From Flavobacterium psychrolimnae (GTDB taxonomy: Bacteria; Bacteroidota; Bacteroidia; Flavobacteriales; Flavobacteriaceae), in the NCBI RefSeq assembly GCF_003312425.1, contig NZ_QNUX01000015.1, positions 47,653-111,652 on the forward strand: a stretch of 64,000 nucleotides of DNA, read 5' to 3'. The notes below the pieces were generated by a model. That model was given only the letters and a program-made list of their open reading frames with translations. It was not told the origin of the DNA and made no database searches. Position 1 is the first letter of the stretch; each line of letters opens with the position of its first letter. A program made the translations under genes and the position numbers. Below, one piece after another: positions 26,865-35,380 of the stretch.

Positions 26865-27237
26865 AAAGTATAACGTTTAATAACAATAAATTCTACAGAT
26901 AAGAGTGCAGTATTGAAAATGTGTTACAGTAAAACTACTAAAAATAGTAGCATTTAAGCGTAAAGCCTGTTTCTAAAATAAAAAGGTTTTAGAACTTGTT
27001 TACAATTAGGAGCAGAACGATTGCAGTTCTCAAGAACGAAACCTCCTGCTGTCCGCTGTATCTCGCAATCCCGAAGCGTCGGGATTACGAGGATGCCGCT
27101 TCCATCAGGGCTAGGGACCACGATATTTTTTCATAATGACAAAAGAAAAAAAATCAAGTAGATTGATTTATCTATTCTATTCACTTTTGCAAACCTATCT
27201 TTCTGACACAATACAGTGATAAGTTTCCGTACCTAAC
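26865..27237. other. Intergenic region carrying dispersed repeat copy 1
   Basis: About 370 nt between the peptidase start and the end of the DUF3883 gene. It contains repeat copy 1 (27044-27119) and the peptidase promoter region. Nothing else is evident. Confidence 0.6.
27044..27119 (+). repeat. Dispersed intergenic hairpin repeat, copy 1
   Basis: The outer parts (CTGTCCGCTGTATCTCGC ... CGCTTCCATCAGGGCTAGGG) match copies at 56101-56170, 45391-45453 (inverted) and 29943-30048 (inverted). The centre is a perfect hairpin, AATCCCGA-AGCG-TCGGGATT (27067-27086). The arms are conserved and the central hairpin differs between copies, as in REP-like elements. Confidence 0.7.
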
Positions 27238-28104
27238 TCAGGATATATAATCAGAAGACTTGGCTAAAGTTGCTCTATATGCTATTGGTTTTAAATTTCC
27301 ATTTATATTTAATTCTTCAATTGGATTTCTTAAAGTTCGAAATACTTTTCCCTTCTTTTTAATGAGGTCTGTAATATGAACAAAATATATAAAGGCTTGT
27401 TCTCCAAGTTGCTCAAGTGTATGATATTCATTTTCTGTTATAAAAAAATCCAAATCGTCATTCAAAGATGATTTTACTTCTATAAATCTATTGTCTTTTT
27501 TAACTAAACAACTTATATCAAATCCAGCACTTGAATTTATTTTAGAAGTATGCTCTATATATTTTTCTGGATTTTTTATACCAATATTATTTAAACGATT
27601 TATTTCATAAGTAAATGCTATAAGTTCTCCGATTTCTCCAATTTCTCTTTGTAACTTTAATTTTTCTTCGAGAGTTTTAGGGTCGGTAAATTTTACTTTA
27701 GGGAATTTTACTTTTTCCTTTAAAGATATTGTAATAAACGACGCGTTGTCAAGGGTGTAATTTGGATGAAATTCAGTAATCCAATTGTCAAACTCTTCAC
27801 GTATATCGTTTTGGATCCTCTTTCGTGGAATCCACTCTTTGCCAGTACGTTTTGCAATATGTTTCTGTGTATAACCTCCATCAGTTTTGTACCTATAACT
27901 TTCAATATAATCCTCTACAGTAATATTTTTAAATGCACAAAATTTCGAAAGTCCAAAAATGTGTTGTTTGCCATTTTGAATATGAACAAAATATTTAGGT
28001 GCATTTCCAATAGTTGCTTTCCAAAATTGAGGTTTACCAAAAAACTCAATAGTTGATTGAACCAATTCCTTTTCGTCTTCTATAAATTTAAAATTTGTAC
28101 TCAT
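27238..28104 (-). CDS. DUF3883-domain protein with PD-(D/E)XK nuclease-like motif
   Basis: A 288-residue protein; the ATG at 28104 is chosen over the start 24 nt upstream, which lies in GC-richer spacer. The C-terminal part (about 150-250) fits DUF3883, a restriction-endonuclease-like fold: REIGEIGELIAFTYE, then SSAGFDISCL with Asp196, and FIEVKSS with Glu209 and Lys211. This is the E...D...ExK catalytic pattern. The first 120 residues are unrecognised. It follows the DUF262-HNH gene by 57 nt on the same strand, so both are probably one operon. Role in DNA restriction or defence is inferred from fold and partner. Confidence 0.75.
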   Translation of the reverse strand: MSTNFKFIEDEKELVQSTIEFFGKPQFWKATIGNAPKYFVHIQNGKQHIFGLSKFCAFKNITVEDYIESYRYKTDGGYTQKHIAKRTGKEWIPRKRIQNDIREEFDNWITEFHPNYTLDNASFITISLKEKVKFPKVKFTDPKTLEEKLKLQREIGEIGELIAFTYEINRLNNIGIKNPEKYIEHTSKINSSAGFDISCLVKKDNRFIEVKSSLNDDLDFFITENEYHTLEQLGEQAFIYFVHITDLIKKKGKVFRTLRNPIEELNINGNLKPIAYRATLAKSSDYIS

Positions 28105-28161
28105 TATGTTGGGTTTAATTACGGGCACGAGCGGGGCGGTAGCAGTGGCACACAGTAATAT

Positions 28162-29709
28162 TTAGTTTTTATATGTTGTATTACAAAAGGGATGCGTAAT
28201 TTGTCCATTTTCTGCATTTCCTTTACCTCCATCTTCTTTTCTGTCAATATGATCAATTGAGATTGAATTTTTATGGATAAACCCATTACAAATACTACAT
28301 TTAATGCCGTTTTTGATTGCTTCTTTAATAAAAACTTCTGATTTCGAATCTGTAGTAAAGTTTCTGTAAATGTCTTTATATTCAAGTAATGTTTGTAGTG
28401 TTAAATACTTATATTTTTCACTTTTTATAATCTCATCAATCACTTTTTTTACGTCTTCTTCAATTTTTAATTTATTCAGAATTTCAAAGTAAAAATCAAC
28501 TACGTGAGGAATTGCTGCAAAAGCACTTCGATATTTTCTAGATATTTGTTGTATCAGATAATCATAGTTTAACAAGAAATCTTCAAATTTATCTCTTATT
28601 TCTATAAACTCTTTGTATTTGTTTTTCTTTTCTAACTCAATAACAAAAGCTAAAGTGAAATAGAATGATGCTGGTTTATGTTTGCCTTCAATTGAATAAA
28701 AATAAACTATTGGATGTAGACCTAATGAAGAAGGGTGAACACTGTTTATTCTCCAAGCCAATTTTCTAGTGTTTTTTAAATATTTTAGCGTTTCTGAGCC
28801 ATCAATATCGTCGCTTAACTTTTCCGAAAAGTCTGCCGCGATATTATTTGCCATATTAACAAATTCAAGTATCAAAGGCAAACTTTGAGCAGAAACCAAT
28901 TTTCCACCGATTGGAATATCTAATGTTTTAACTGGTGTTTTTAATGTCGGATTATAAATTATTTCATTTATTTCTTTAGATAATTTTTGAATTTCTGCTT
29001 GAATTTCCGCTGAAAAATCGGACCAATATTTATGTCCTTGACCTCCACGAATAATTGCTCTAGCTGCAATACAATTACCTTTTTTGCGAGATTCAAGAAT
29101 TTTTAATTCTGTAGGGTCAATCTTTGAAGGCTGTTGGTTAATTTTAAAAAAAGATTTTTCAGCCTTTTTAGCATCACCATCAACCCATTGTACTTGAATT
29201 GAATAAGCACCAAGGTTTTTAGCTTTTTGAATTAAATTTTCACTTGGTTTATCAGTATATGGAGCATTTATAATGTCTTCATACCTTCCAATTTTTTTAT
29301 TGATAATTTTTCTTGTCTTTTCAGCAATGTCTTTATGCTCATCATTTATACTATCTCCATAAAATTTTTTAGAAATTTCACCATCACCATAGTCATCTTT
29401 TATCCAACTTATTAAAGCACTTAATCTGTGAGCTCCATCTATTACGAAATATAATCCTGAATTATTTCTCCATAAAATAATTGCAGGTATTAATTCTCCA
29501 TTTATATAACTCTCAACAAACTCTACAATTTTTTTTGCATCCCATTCATTCGTTTCTCTTTGAAAATCAGGTTTCCTTAAAAAAGGATAGAAAAATCCAC
29601 CTGTAAAATTAGATATCGAAATGGAATTAAATAAATTCGTTGAATTCTGATTTCCAGTAACTTCAAAATCTTCTCTTGGTATAATTGCGTCTAAGTTTAC
29701 TTTTGCCAT
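28162..29709 (-). CDS. DUF262 (ParB-like) protein with C-terminal HNH nuclease domain
   Basis: A 515-residue protein. The N-terminal DUF262 domain has PDFQRETNEWDAKKIVEFVE and the signature VIDGAHRLSALISW (DGAHR at 91-95). This ParB/sulfiredoxin-like fold is found in GmrS and other nucleotide-dependent restriction proteins. A long helical middle follows (about 200-460). The C-terminus is a zinc-type HNH nuclease: Cys471-x2-Cys474, Asp486-His487, then His506 and Cys509. There is no methyltransferase nearby, which fits a modification-dependent (type IV-like) restriction protein. It is first in a two-gene unit with the DUF3883 protein. Exact target unknown. Confidence 0.82.
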   Translation of the reverse strand: MAKVNLDAIIPREDFEVTGNQNSTNLFNSISISNFTGGFFYPFLRKPDFQRETNEWDAKKIVEFVESYINGELIPAIILWRNNSGLYFVIDGAHRLSALISWIKDDYGDGEISKKFYGDSINDEHKDIAEKTRKIINKKIGRYEDIINAPYTDKPSENLIQKAKNLGAYSIQVQWVDGDAKKAEKSFFKINQQPSKIDPTELKILESRKKGNCIAARAIIRGGQGHKYWSDFSAEIQAEIQKLSKEINEIIYNPTLKTPVKTLDIPIGGKLVSAQSLPLILEFVNMANNIAADFSEKLSDDIDGSETLKYLKNTRKLAWRINSVHPSSLGLHPIVYFYSIEGKHKPASFYFTLAFVIELEKKNKYKEFIEIRDKFEDFLLNYDYLIQQISRKYRSAFAAIPHVVDFYFEILNKLKIEEDVKKVIDEIIKSEKYKYLTLQTLLEYKDIYRNFTTDSKSEVFIKEAIKNGIKCSICNGFIHKNSISIDHIDRKEDGGKGNAENGQITHPFCNTTYKN

Positions 29710-29742
29710 ATAGTTTTTTAATTATTGTGCCTAACTAGTAAT

Positions 29743-29807
29743 AAGTCTGACGCTATCAAACTTATCACTCTTAAATTAGATAAATAGTTCAGATAATCGT
29801 CAGACTT
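29743..29807 (-). promoter_or_regulatory. Inverted repeat upstream of the DUF262-HNH gene
   Basis: AAGTCTGACG (29743-29752) and CGTCAGACTT (29798-29807) are perfect complements. Pairing extends inward (CTATC/GATA) around a loop of about 40 nt, and lies 34-98 nt upstream of the start. It could be an operator for a dimeric regulator, a leader RNA hairpin or an island boundary. Confidence 0.45.
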
Positions 29808-29942
29808 TACTTATTTCAAATATACTATTAATCACCGAAAAACTGATAAATTAGTTTTGATAATTAACTTATTTTCAAAACTAATTCCTTCTTACTTGTA
29901 AACTTTACAGGAAACCACATTCAAGGTCTTTTTACACAAAAT

Positions 29943-30048
29943 TCCTAGTCCCGTAGCAGTGAAAACTCATGCAGGTGGAAAACCACTATTTCTGGTGGTA
30001 GTAGAACGAATAAAGACACTTCGGGAGAAGCTCCTGACAACAGCAGGC
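29943..30048 (-). repeat. Dispersed intergenic repeat, copy 2 (inverted)
   Basis: On the minus strand it reads GTTTTCACTGCTACGGGACT then AGG at its right end, matching the conserved right arm of the other copies, and CCTGCTGTTGTC at its left end. The centre is longer than in the other copies and contains TTCTCCCGAAGTGTC. Confidence 0.55.
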
Positions 30049-30139
30049 ATACAATTACGTACAACCCAAATTGCATTTCTCACTTAAGAAAATACAGAAA
30101 TTGTTATGTTTTCATCAAAAATTATCCGTTAAAACTACT

Positions 30140-31054
30140 TTATTTAGTGTCGTGATTATTGCCTTTTAAAATATGAAAAACATGCAGCACATGAGGAAAT
30201 ATGGCATCCATGGATTCCTTTGCGCCATTGGTTGAACCCGGCAAAGCCAATACCAACGAATTTCCTAAAGTTCCCGCAACGGTTCTGGAAAGCATGGAAT
30301 ACGGCATGCGCTCCTGCCCGTAATTGCGTATGGCTTCCTCGATTCCTGAAATTCTGGTTTCTAATAAAGGTTCTAGTGCCTGCGGCGTAACATCTCTTGG
30401 CGAAAGCCCGGTTCCGCCTGTAAAAATGATCAATTGATTTTCTTTGGCGAAAGCTTTAGTTCGCTCTTGAATCACATCAATTTCATCAGGAATGACTTCG
30501 TAATGCGTCGTTTCTACTCCGCTAATTTCCAGTTTCTCGACAATTATTTTACCCGAACGATCTTGTTTATCTCCCGCAAAAATAGAATCGGAACAAACGA
30601 AAACCGCTGCTGTGATGGCGGTTGAAACTCTATTTTTGAAGGACGATTTTCCGCCTTCTTTATTGATTAATTTAATGGTAGAAATCTCAATATTCTTGTC
30701 AATCGGTTTCAGCATGTCGTACATGGTAAGCGCCACAATCGAAGCACCGTGCATCGCCTCGACCTCTACTCCAGTTTTGTACACCGTTTTTACATTGAAA
30801 ATAATATCAATGCTCAGTCCGTTGATTTCATATTCCACCGATGTAAATTCAATTGGAATAGGATGGCAATCCGGAATCGATAAATGCGTATTTTTCACAG
30901 CAAATAAACCTGCCGTTTTAGCCATTTCCAGTACGTTTCCTTTGGGAACCAAATTATTCACAACGGCATCAATGGTGTCTTGAAGACTCACAATCACTGT
31001 TGCCTTTGCGGTTGCGGAACGGAGCGTACTTATTTTATGTGTGATATCAACCAT
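30140..31054 (-). CDS. moaCB: MoaC-MogA/MoaB fusion (bifunctional molybdenum cofactor protein)
   Basis: The start at ATG 31054 gives MVDITHK, the normal MoaC N-terminus. Residues 1-145 are MoaC (second half of the GTP-to-cPMP step), with FAVKNTHLSIPDCHPIPI and KTGVEVEAMHGASIVALTMYD, given here in part. Residues about 148-304 are a MogA/MoaB domain that adenylylates molybdopterin, with FTGGTGLSPRDVTP and LALPGSTNGAKE. The fusion supplies the two activities missing from the 12.7-19.2 kb cluster. It lies 11 kb away, beyond the AraC and restriction genes, in the same orientation. A decayed cobA lies directly upstream. Confidence 0.92.
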   Translation of the reverse strand: MVDITHKISTLRSATAKATVIVSLQDTIDAVVNNLVPKGNVLEMAKTAGLFAVKNTHLSIPDCHPIPIEFTSVEYEINGLSIDIIFNVKTVYKTGVEVEAMHGASIVALTMYDMLKPIDKNIEISTIKLINKEGGKSSFKNRVSTAITAAVFVCSDSIFAGDKQDRSGKIIVEKLEISGVETTHYEVIPDEIDVIQERTKAFAKENQLIIFTGGTGLSPRDVTPQALEPLLETRISGIEEAIRNYGQERMPYSMLSRTVAGTLGNSLVLALPGSTNGAKESMDAIFPHVLHVFHILKGNNHDTK

Positions 31055-31162
31055 TTTTTTATGTTTCAGATTTAAGGTTTCAAGACAATCCTTATCGACA
31101 ACCGACATTAAGACTATTAAATATTTTCCTTCCCGTAAAAGTACTGTTTTCAAATATTTATT

Positions 31163-31432
31163 TTACCAAAAGTAGGCACATCTTCTACATTCTTCTTTTG
31201 GGAATAAACCGTTAGTAGATGATATTCCGGGAACAATCGCTATTTCTAAATCCAATTTTTCATCATATTCAATTTCTTCGCTTACTCTTCCAAAACAGAT
31301 GGATCGCCGCCTTTTAATCAGACGACATGACCAAAACGCTAACACACAAAAATGATTTCTGCCTGCATAGCATACTGTAACAATTCCTCATCTAAAAGGA
31401 TATCGTATCGAACAAAATTGCTATCGTTCAAT
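31163..31432 (-). pseudogene. Relic of uroporphyrinogen-III C-methyltransferase (cobA/sumT)
   Basis: Minus-strand fragments in changing frames line up with CobA: VRYDILLDEELLQYAMQAEI and IFVC, then RFGH, then LKGGDPSV in one frame and FGRVSEEIEY plus LDLEIAIVPGISSTNG in another, ending at a stop at 31163. In intact CobA these appear as DAL(V)SEELL..A....I.VGKR.G, VRLKGGDP..FGR..EE and VPGI(S/T). The N-terminal GxGPGD segment and the C-terminal half are gone and there are at least two frameshifts. It sits upstream of moaC-mogA in the same direction. CobA-type genes accompany molybdenum cofactor genes in nitrate-using Bacteroidota, so this may mark lost nitrate or sirohaem functions. Confidence 0.7.
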
Positions 31433-31638
31433 TGAAATTACGAATTAAAGTTTGTGATTTTTGTTTCGTTTTATTGTGTTCCCATTTGTTCCGTTTTTCA
31501 TACCTCAACATCTGAAACGGGAATAAACTACTAAAAAAACTATTCAAAATACTGATAGCCAATATTTTATATTATTTAAAATATAAAAGCGTAATTTTGA
31601 CTAAATTAGCAATAATTAATAACTAAATATTTAGTCCC

Positions 31639-32121
31639 ATGAAAATCTCTCTTCTTTTATGTATACTGTGTGCCAGTATAGGATTCCAAAGCTGTAAAAA
31701 AAATGAAAACGAAAAAGTCGTTAATTCTAAAAAAATCGCCGTTGAAAAACCTGTAAGTGTCCAGTGCTATAAAGCTATGTATGAAAAAGATACCATAGAT
31801 TTAAAAATGAATACTTTAAAAAACGGAAAAATAACCGGCGAGATGGTGATGAAATTTTTTAACACCCCAAAAAAGATTGGAAAAATTGCTGGAGAATTCA
31901 GTGGAGACACGCTATTTGCAAGCTACACCTTTATTCAGGGCAATGATAAAAAAATAACATTTAAAAACCCAATGGCATTTTTAAAACGAGGAGAACAACT
32001 TATTTTAGGAAATGGAAAAATGCTAAACACTATGGGAGCCACGTATTTTGATAAAAGCTCACCTATAGACTTTGAAAGTGTGAAGTTTAAGTTTTCAGCG
32101 GTTGAGTGTGTAGCTGAATAA
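31639..32121 (+). CDS. Small lipoprotein of unknown function
   Basis: A 160-residue protein with lipobox FQSC (Cys19) and a lysine-rich linker, then a probable beta-sandwich of about 115 residues (CYKAMYEKDTIDLKMNTLKN, GEMVMKFFNTPKKIGKIAGEF). This pattern recurs in Flavobacterium lipoproteins of unknown role. It is alone between the cobA relic and repeat copy 3. Confidence 0.75.
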   Translation: MKISLLLCILCASIGFQSCKKNENEKVVNSKKIAVEKPVSVQCYKAMYEKDTIDLKMNTLKNGKITGEMVMKFFNTPKKIGKIAGEFSGDTLFASYTFIQGNDKKITFKNPMAFLKRGEQLILGNGKMLNTMGATYFDKSSPIDFESVKFKFSAVECVAE

Positions 32122-32504
32122 GGAACGATTCGAGTCTAGTTATACTCCCTTTGATGATAACCAAAAAGAGTAAACAATAAAAGTTTTTTTGGAAAATAGC
32201 AGCCTTAAATGCATTTCAATTTATTTGCCTTTTAAAAGAATATCAATTAATTGAAATATAGTATCAAAATTCTTGATTTACATATTAAGTATGCTGTCCG
32301 GGCAGGCTATTCACTACAAGTCCGCAGGGATAAGTCCATAAAATAAAACTTCAAACGAGCTTCCTTCGGTCGCTGTTTTCATGTTTATTTTATAAAAGGA
32401 CTTTTTCCTTTGCGGGCTTTTTGTTGCTATCCTTGACAGGAAATCGATATTCCTTAACTGCCAAATCACTATTCTAAACCAATAAAAAATAGTATCTTTA
32501 AAAT
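32122..32504. repeat. Intergenic region with a long hairpin repeat (copy 3, divergent)
   Basis: The region 32310-32430 forms a long imperfect inverted repeat: CCGCAGGGATAAGTCCATAA on the left pairs with TTTTATAAAAGGACTT...CCTTTGCGG on the right, around a loop containing GCTTCCTTCGGTCGCTG. Outer parts (GTCCGGGCAGGCTATTCACTAC and TTGTTGCTATCCTTGACAGG, shown in part) recall the arms of the other dispersed repeats but are too divergent to align with confidence. The remainder is promoter region. Confidence 0.5.
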
Positions 32505-33656
32505 ATGAAAAAACATCACACTATTATTATTGCAGGAGCCGGCGGAATTGCCGAAGCTGTTGGTTTGATATTAATGGAATGGAGCACCGTAGCGCCAACA
32601 ATTTTCATTGGTGACAGAACCCATTCAAAAGCACAAAAAGTAGCTCAATGGATTCAAGAAGGAACAACAAAAAATGGATTAATCCAAGATTTTCATCTTG
32701 CAGAAAATGGTTTAAACGAGGAAATGAAAGCAATCTTAAGTCAAGGAGACATTATTCTTGACTGCTTACCGGGCAGCCAAGCGCCAAGAATAGCGCAATT
32801 TGCAAAAGATTATAACCTTCATTACGCCAACCTAACAGAATATGTTGCTGAAACCGAACAAATAATAGCCTTAGCAAAAGATGCCAAAACTGGTTTTGTA
32901 CTTCAAACCGGCTTAGCTCCAGGATATATCGATTTACTCGCTAATGGGCTATTCCAACAATTTTGCAAGGATTTTGAAGTAGATGCTGTAGATAAGCTGG
33001 AATTTAAAGTTGGAGCGCTAACCAATCATGCCGTTGCTCCACATTATTATGGTTTTACGTGGAGTCCCGTGGGTGTGGCTACTGAATATATAAAGGACAC
33101 TATCGTACTTCGGGATTTCAAAAAAACAAATCGGCCATCATTATCTGAAAGAGCCACAATCATTATTGACGGAATCACCTACGAGGAAGATCTCACTTCC
33201 GGTGGCGCTGCAGATTTGCCAGATGCTTTGTCCGGAAAAGTAGGTTCACTCGATTACAAAACATTACGTCATCCAGGACATTATGCGTGGATACAAGCGC
33301 AACTAAATGATTTAGATAACACAGCAGATACCATTAAAAGCCTACAAGAAAAAATGGAAGCCATAATTCCACATATTGAGGATGACCAAATTATTTTGTA
33401 TGCTGCCGTACAAGGGAAAGATGCATTAGGAATTTTACGAAGACGAGAAATTGCCAAGCGGATTCTTCCGCAAATTGTTGGGAAACATCAATTACGGGCA
33501 ATACAAACCACAACTGCAGCGCCATTAGCACAAGTAGCACAACTTTTGCTTGAATCGTCTCTCAGCGGAGTGATTCTCCAAAGCAAAATTAATCCGATAG
33601 CCTTTTTGAATGGTAATTATATTGTACCCGTTTATGGTAAAGTATTAACTAAATAA
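32505..33656 (+). CDS. Saccharopine dehydrogenase-like oxidoreductase
   Basis: A 383-residue protein with an N-terminal Rossmann NAD(P)-binding loop (IIIAGAGGIAEAVG) and family motifs DIILDCLPG and GFVLQTGLAPGYIDLLANGL. The C-terminal substrate domain is of the lysine-ketoglutarate reductase/saccharopine dehydrogenase type. In bacteria such proteins have varied substrates, so lysine metabolism should not be assumed. It is monocistronic by context. Confidence 0.82.
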   Translation: MKKHHTIIIAGAGGIAEAVGLILMEWSTVAPTIFIGDRTHSKAQKVAQWIQEGTTKNGLIQDFHLAENGLNEEMKAILSQGDIILDCLPGSQAPRIAQFAKDYNLHYANLTEYVAETEQIIALAKDAKTGFVLQTGLAPGYIDLLANGLFQQFCKDFEVDAVDKLEFKVGALTNHAVAPHYYGFTWSPVGVATEYIKDTIVLRDFKKTNRPSLSERATIIIDGITYEEDLTSGGAADLPDALSGKVGSLDYKTLRHPGHYAWIQAQLNDLDNTADTIKSLQEKMEAIIPHIEDDQIILYAAVQGKDALGILRRREIAKRILPQIVGKHQLRAIQTTTAAPLAQVAQLLLESSLSGVILQSKINPIAFLNGNYIVPVYGKVLTK

Positions 33657-33750
33657 AACATTAAGACATCGTAACGTAGTTTGAAATCTTAATTAAATTC
33701 ATCGACTTTTCAGCAGATTTCCTTTTTGCATCATCTTATATTTTTTCAAA

Positions 33751-34311
33751 ATGGAAACAAAATATTCAATAGCCTTCTATACTTCGGAAACCATAATAGT
33801 ATTAGTAAAAGCTATGAAGGAAAAATTATTTGAGAAAGTAAGATGGTTTAACAGTAAAAATTCGATCGCTCATATTACGATTTGTGAATTCATAGCTACC
33901 GACGCTGCAATTGAAATTATCAAAAATAAACTAAACCTGTTATGTGATACTTTTGAACCTTTTGAAGTTTATCTGAATGGTTTTGATTCGTATTCCAATG
34001 GCGCTTTTGTTATTACTCCCAATGAAGATTCCAAAATCAAGCTAAAAGTGATAATGAAAAAAGTTACTAAATCGCTTCGTTCCATAAAAACAAAAAAAAG
34101 TAGTGCTCCTCATATATCTATTGCCCGTAAACTTAAACCTGATAATCTTGAAATTGCAAAACACTTATTTACAACAGTAAATACTTCATTTTTATGCGAT
34201 ACTATTGTTCTTCGCGAGTATAATCCTATTATAAAACAGTTTTTCATAACGAATACCTTTACATTCAATAATAATCCGCAACCTGAATTTATACAAGGGA
34301 AGCTTTTTTAA
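33751..34311 (+). CDS. 2H phosphoesterase (LigT/2'-5' RNA ligase-like)
   Basis: A 186-residue protein with the two catalytic His-x-(Thr/Ser) motifs of the 2H superfamily: AHITICEF near residue 50 and PHISIARKL near residue 130. Their spacing of about 80 residues is normal. Members act on 2',3'-cyclic phosphates or similar RNA ends. Substrate unknown. It converges with the EamA gene 34 nt away. Confidence 0.82.
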   Translation: METKYSIAFYTSETIIVLVKAMKEKLFEKVRWFNSKNSIAHITICEFIATDAAIEIIKNKLNLLCDTFEPFEVYLNGFDSYSNGAFVITPNEDSKIKLKVIMKKVTKSLRSIKTKKSSAPHISIARKLKPDNLEIAKHLFTTVNTSFLCDTIVLREYNPIIKQFFITNTFTFNNNPQPEFIQGKLF

Positions 34312-34345
34312 CTGAAATTTTTTAGCTCATATGATTTACTTTATT

Positions 34346-35200
34346 TTAAACAGTCTGCGAGACTACGATTAAAACAATCGCAATCAAAGCTAAAAAGAGA
34401 CCTGCATAATTCATTTTTGTTAGTTTTTCCTTAAAAACAAAAATTCCAACAAGGCTTCCAATCACTATTACTCCCATATTCATACCGGCAAAAACCGTTG
34501 AAGGATTTTCAGCGAAAGCTTTATGCGCTTTTAGATAGAAAAGTATGTTTCCAAAATTGAAAATCCCCACCAAACCTCCAAAAAAAATATTTTTGAAGTT
34601 TAATGGAATTCTAGTTCTTATCAAGTCATAAATAACGGCGCCAATCATAATGAATAAAGCGATTCCAAAAACTACAAATAATGACGTAGTATATGGTAAA
34701 GTAGTGTGAAGTGCAATTTGCTTGAAAAGAATATCGATAATTCCAAAGCCCAGTAAAACAACCGTTGGATAAATCCATTTATTTTCTGTTTTTTCGGAAG
34801 GTTTGGCTAGAATAAGCAGTAACGCAGGAAAACCTATCAAAAGGGCTGTGATTTTTAGGTTATTGAATTCTTCTTTGAATAACAACCATGCAGCCAAAAT
34901 GGGTATAAAAAGCGAAAGCCTTTGAGCTGCATCAGTTTTTACAATTCCTACCCGTTTGATTGAAGCCGCCAAAAAAAGAAAGATAGCTGGCAACAAAATC
35001 CCAAGAGGAATATAAATTCCCCAAGGTGCCAAGGTTACTAAGTTTGTTACATCAGGACTGAAGAAAAAATAACAAAGAATAAGCGCAAATACATAATTCC
35101 AAGCAACAATTTGAACAGGACTGACTTCATATCTGCGAGCCACTTTAAACAACACTCCAACAGTAACACTGCAAATAATACTTAAAATAAGAAATAACAT
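34346..35200 (-). CDS. EamA/DMT-family transporter
   Basis: Inner-membrane protein of 284 residues with ten predicted hydrophobic helices arranged as two EamA repeats. The N-terminal repeat has VAWNYVFALILCYFF; the second ends with GVIVIGSLVGIFVFKEKLTK, a typical EamA signature. These drug/metabolite transporters move amino acids, sugars or other small molecules; nothing indicates which. Confidence 0.85.
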   Translation of the reverse strand: MLFLILSIICSVTVGVLFKVARRYEVSPVQIVAWNYVFALILCYFFFSPDVTNLVTLAPWGIYIPLGILLPAIFLFLAASIKRVGIVKTDAAQRLSLFIPILAAWLLFKEEFNNLKITALLIGFPALLLILAKPSEKTENKWIYPTVVLLGFGIIDILFKQIALHTTLPYTTSLFVVFGIALFIMIGAVIYDLIRTRIPLNFKNIFFGGLVGIFNFGNILFYLKAHKAFAENPSTVFAGMNMGVIVIGSLVGIFVFKEKLTKMNYAGLFLALIAIVLIVVSQTV

Positions 35201-35380
35201 AGCAAATTTTTAGAGTGCAAAATTACCATATATTGTCCTTTCAAATACTGCTTTTATAAAATTTTAATATGAACTTCCGTTCTTCATCCAAATTATGGCT
35301 TGCACTAAACGGTTCAGTGAATAACAAACATTTAGATTCGTGTCATAAAGATATTCCATGATTTCCACTACTTTTGCATT

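Larger units (their letters stand above)
29710..30139. other. Intergenic region upstream of the DUF262-HNH gene
   Basis: About 430 nt between the island and moaC-mogA. It holds an inverted repeat at 29743-29807 (separate entry) and dispersed repeat copy 2 (29943-30048). No open frame of note. Confidence 0.6.

Noticed and set aside
27225..29735. Integron attC-like 7-mers (GTTAGGC/GTTAGGT, ACCCAAC) near the edges of the restriction genes
   Set aside because: The strings are short and in the wrong order relative to the genes for cassette recombination sites; no paired simple/core site structure and no integrase.
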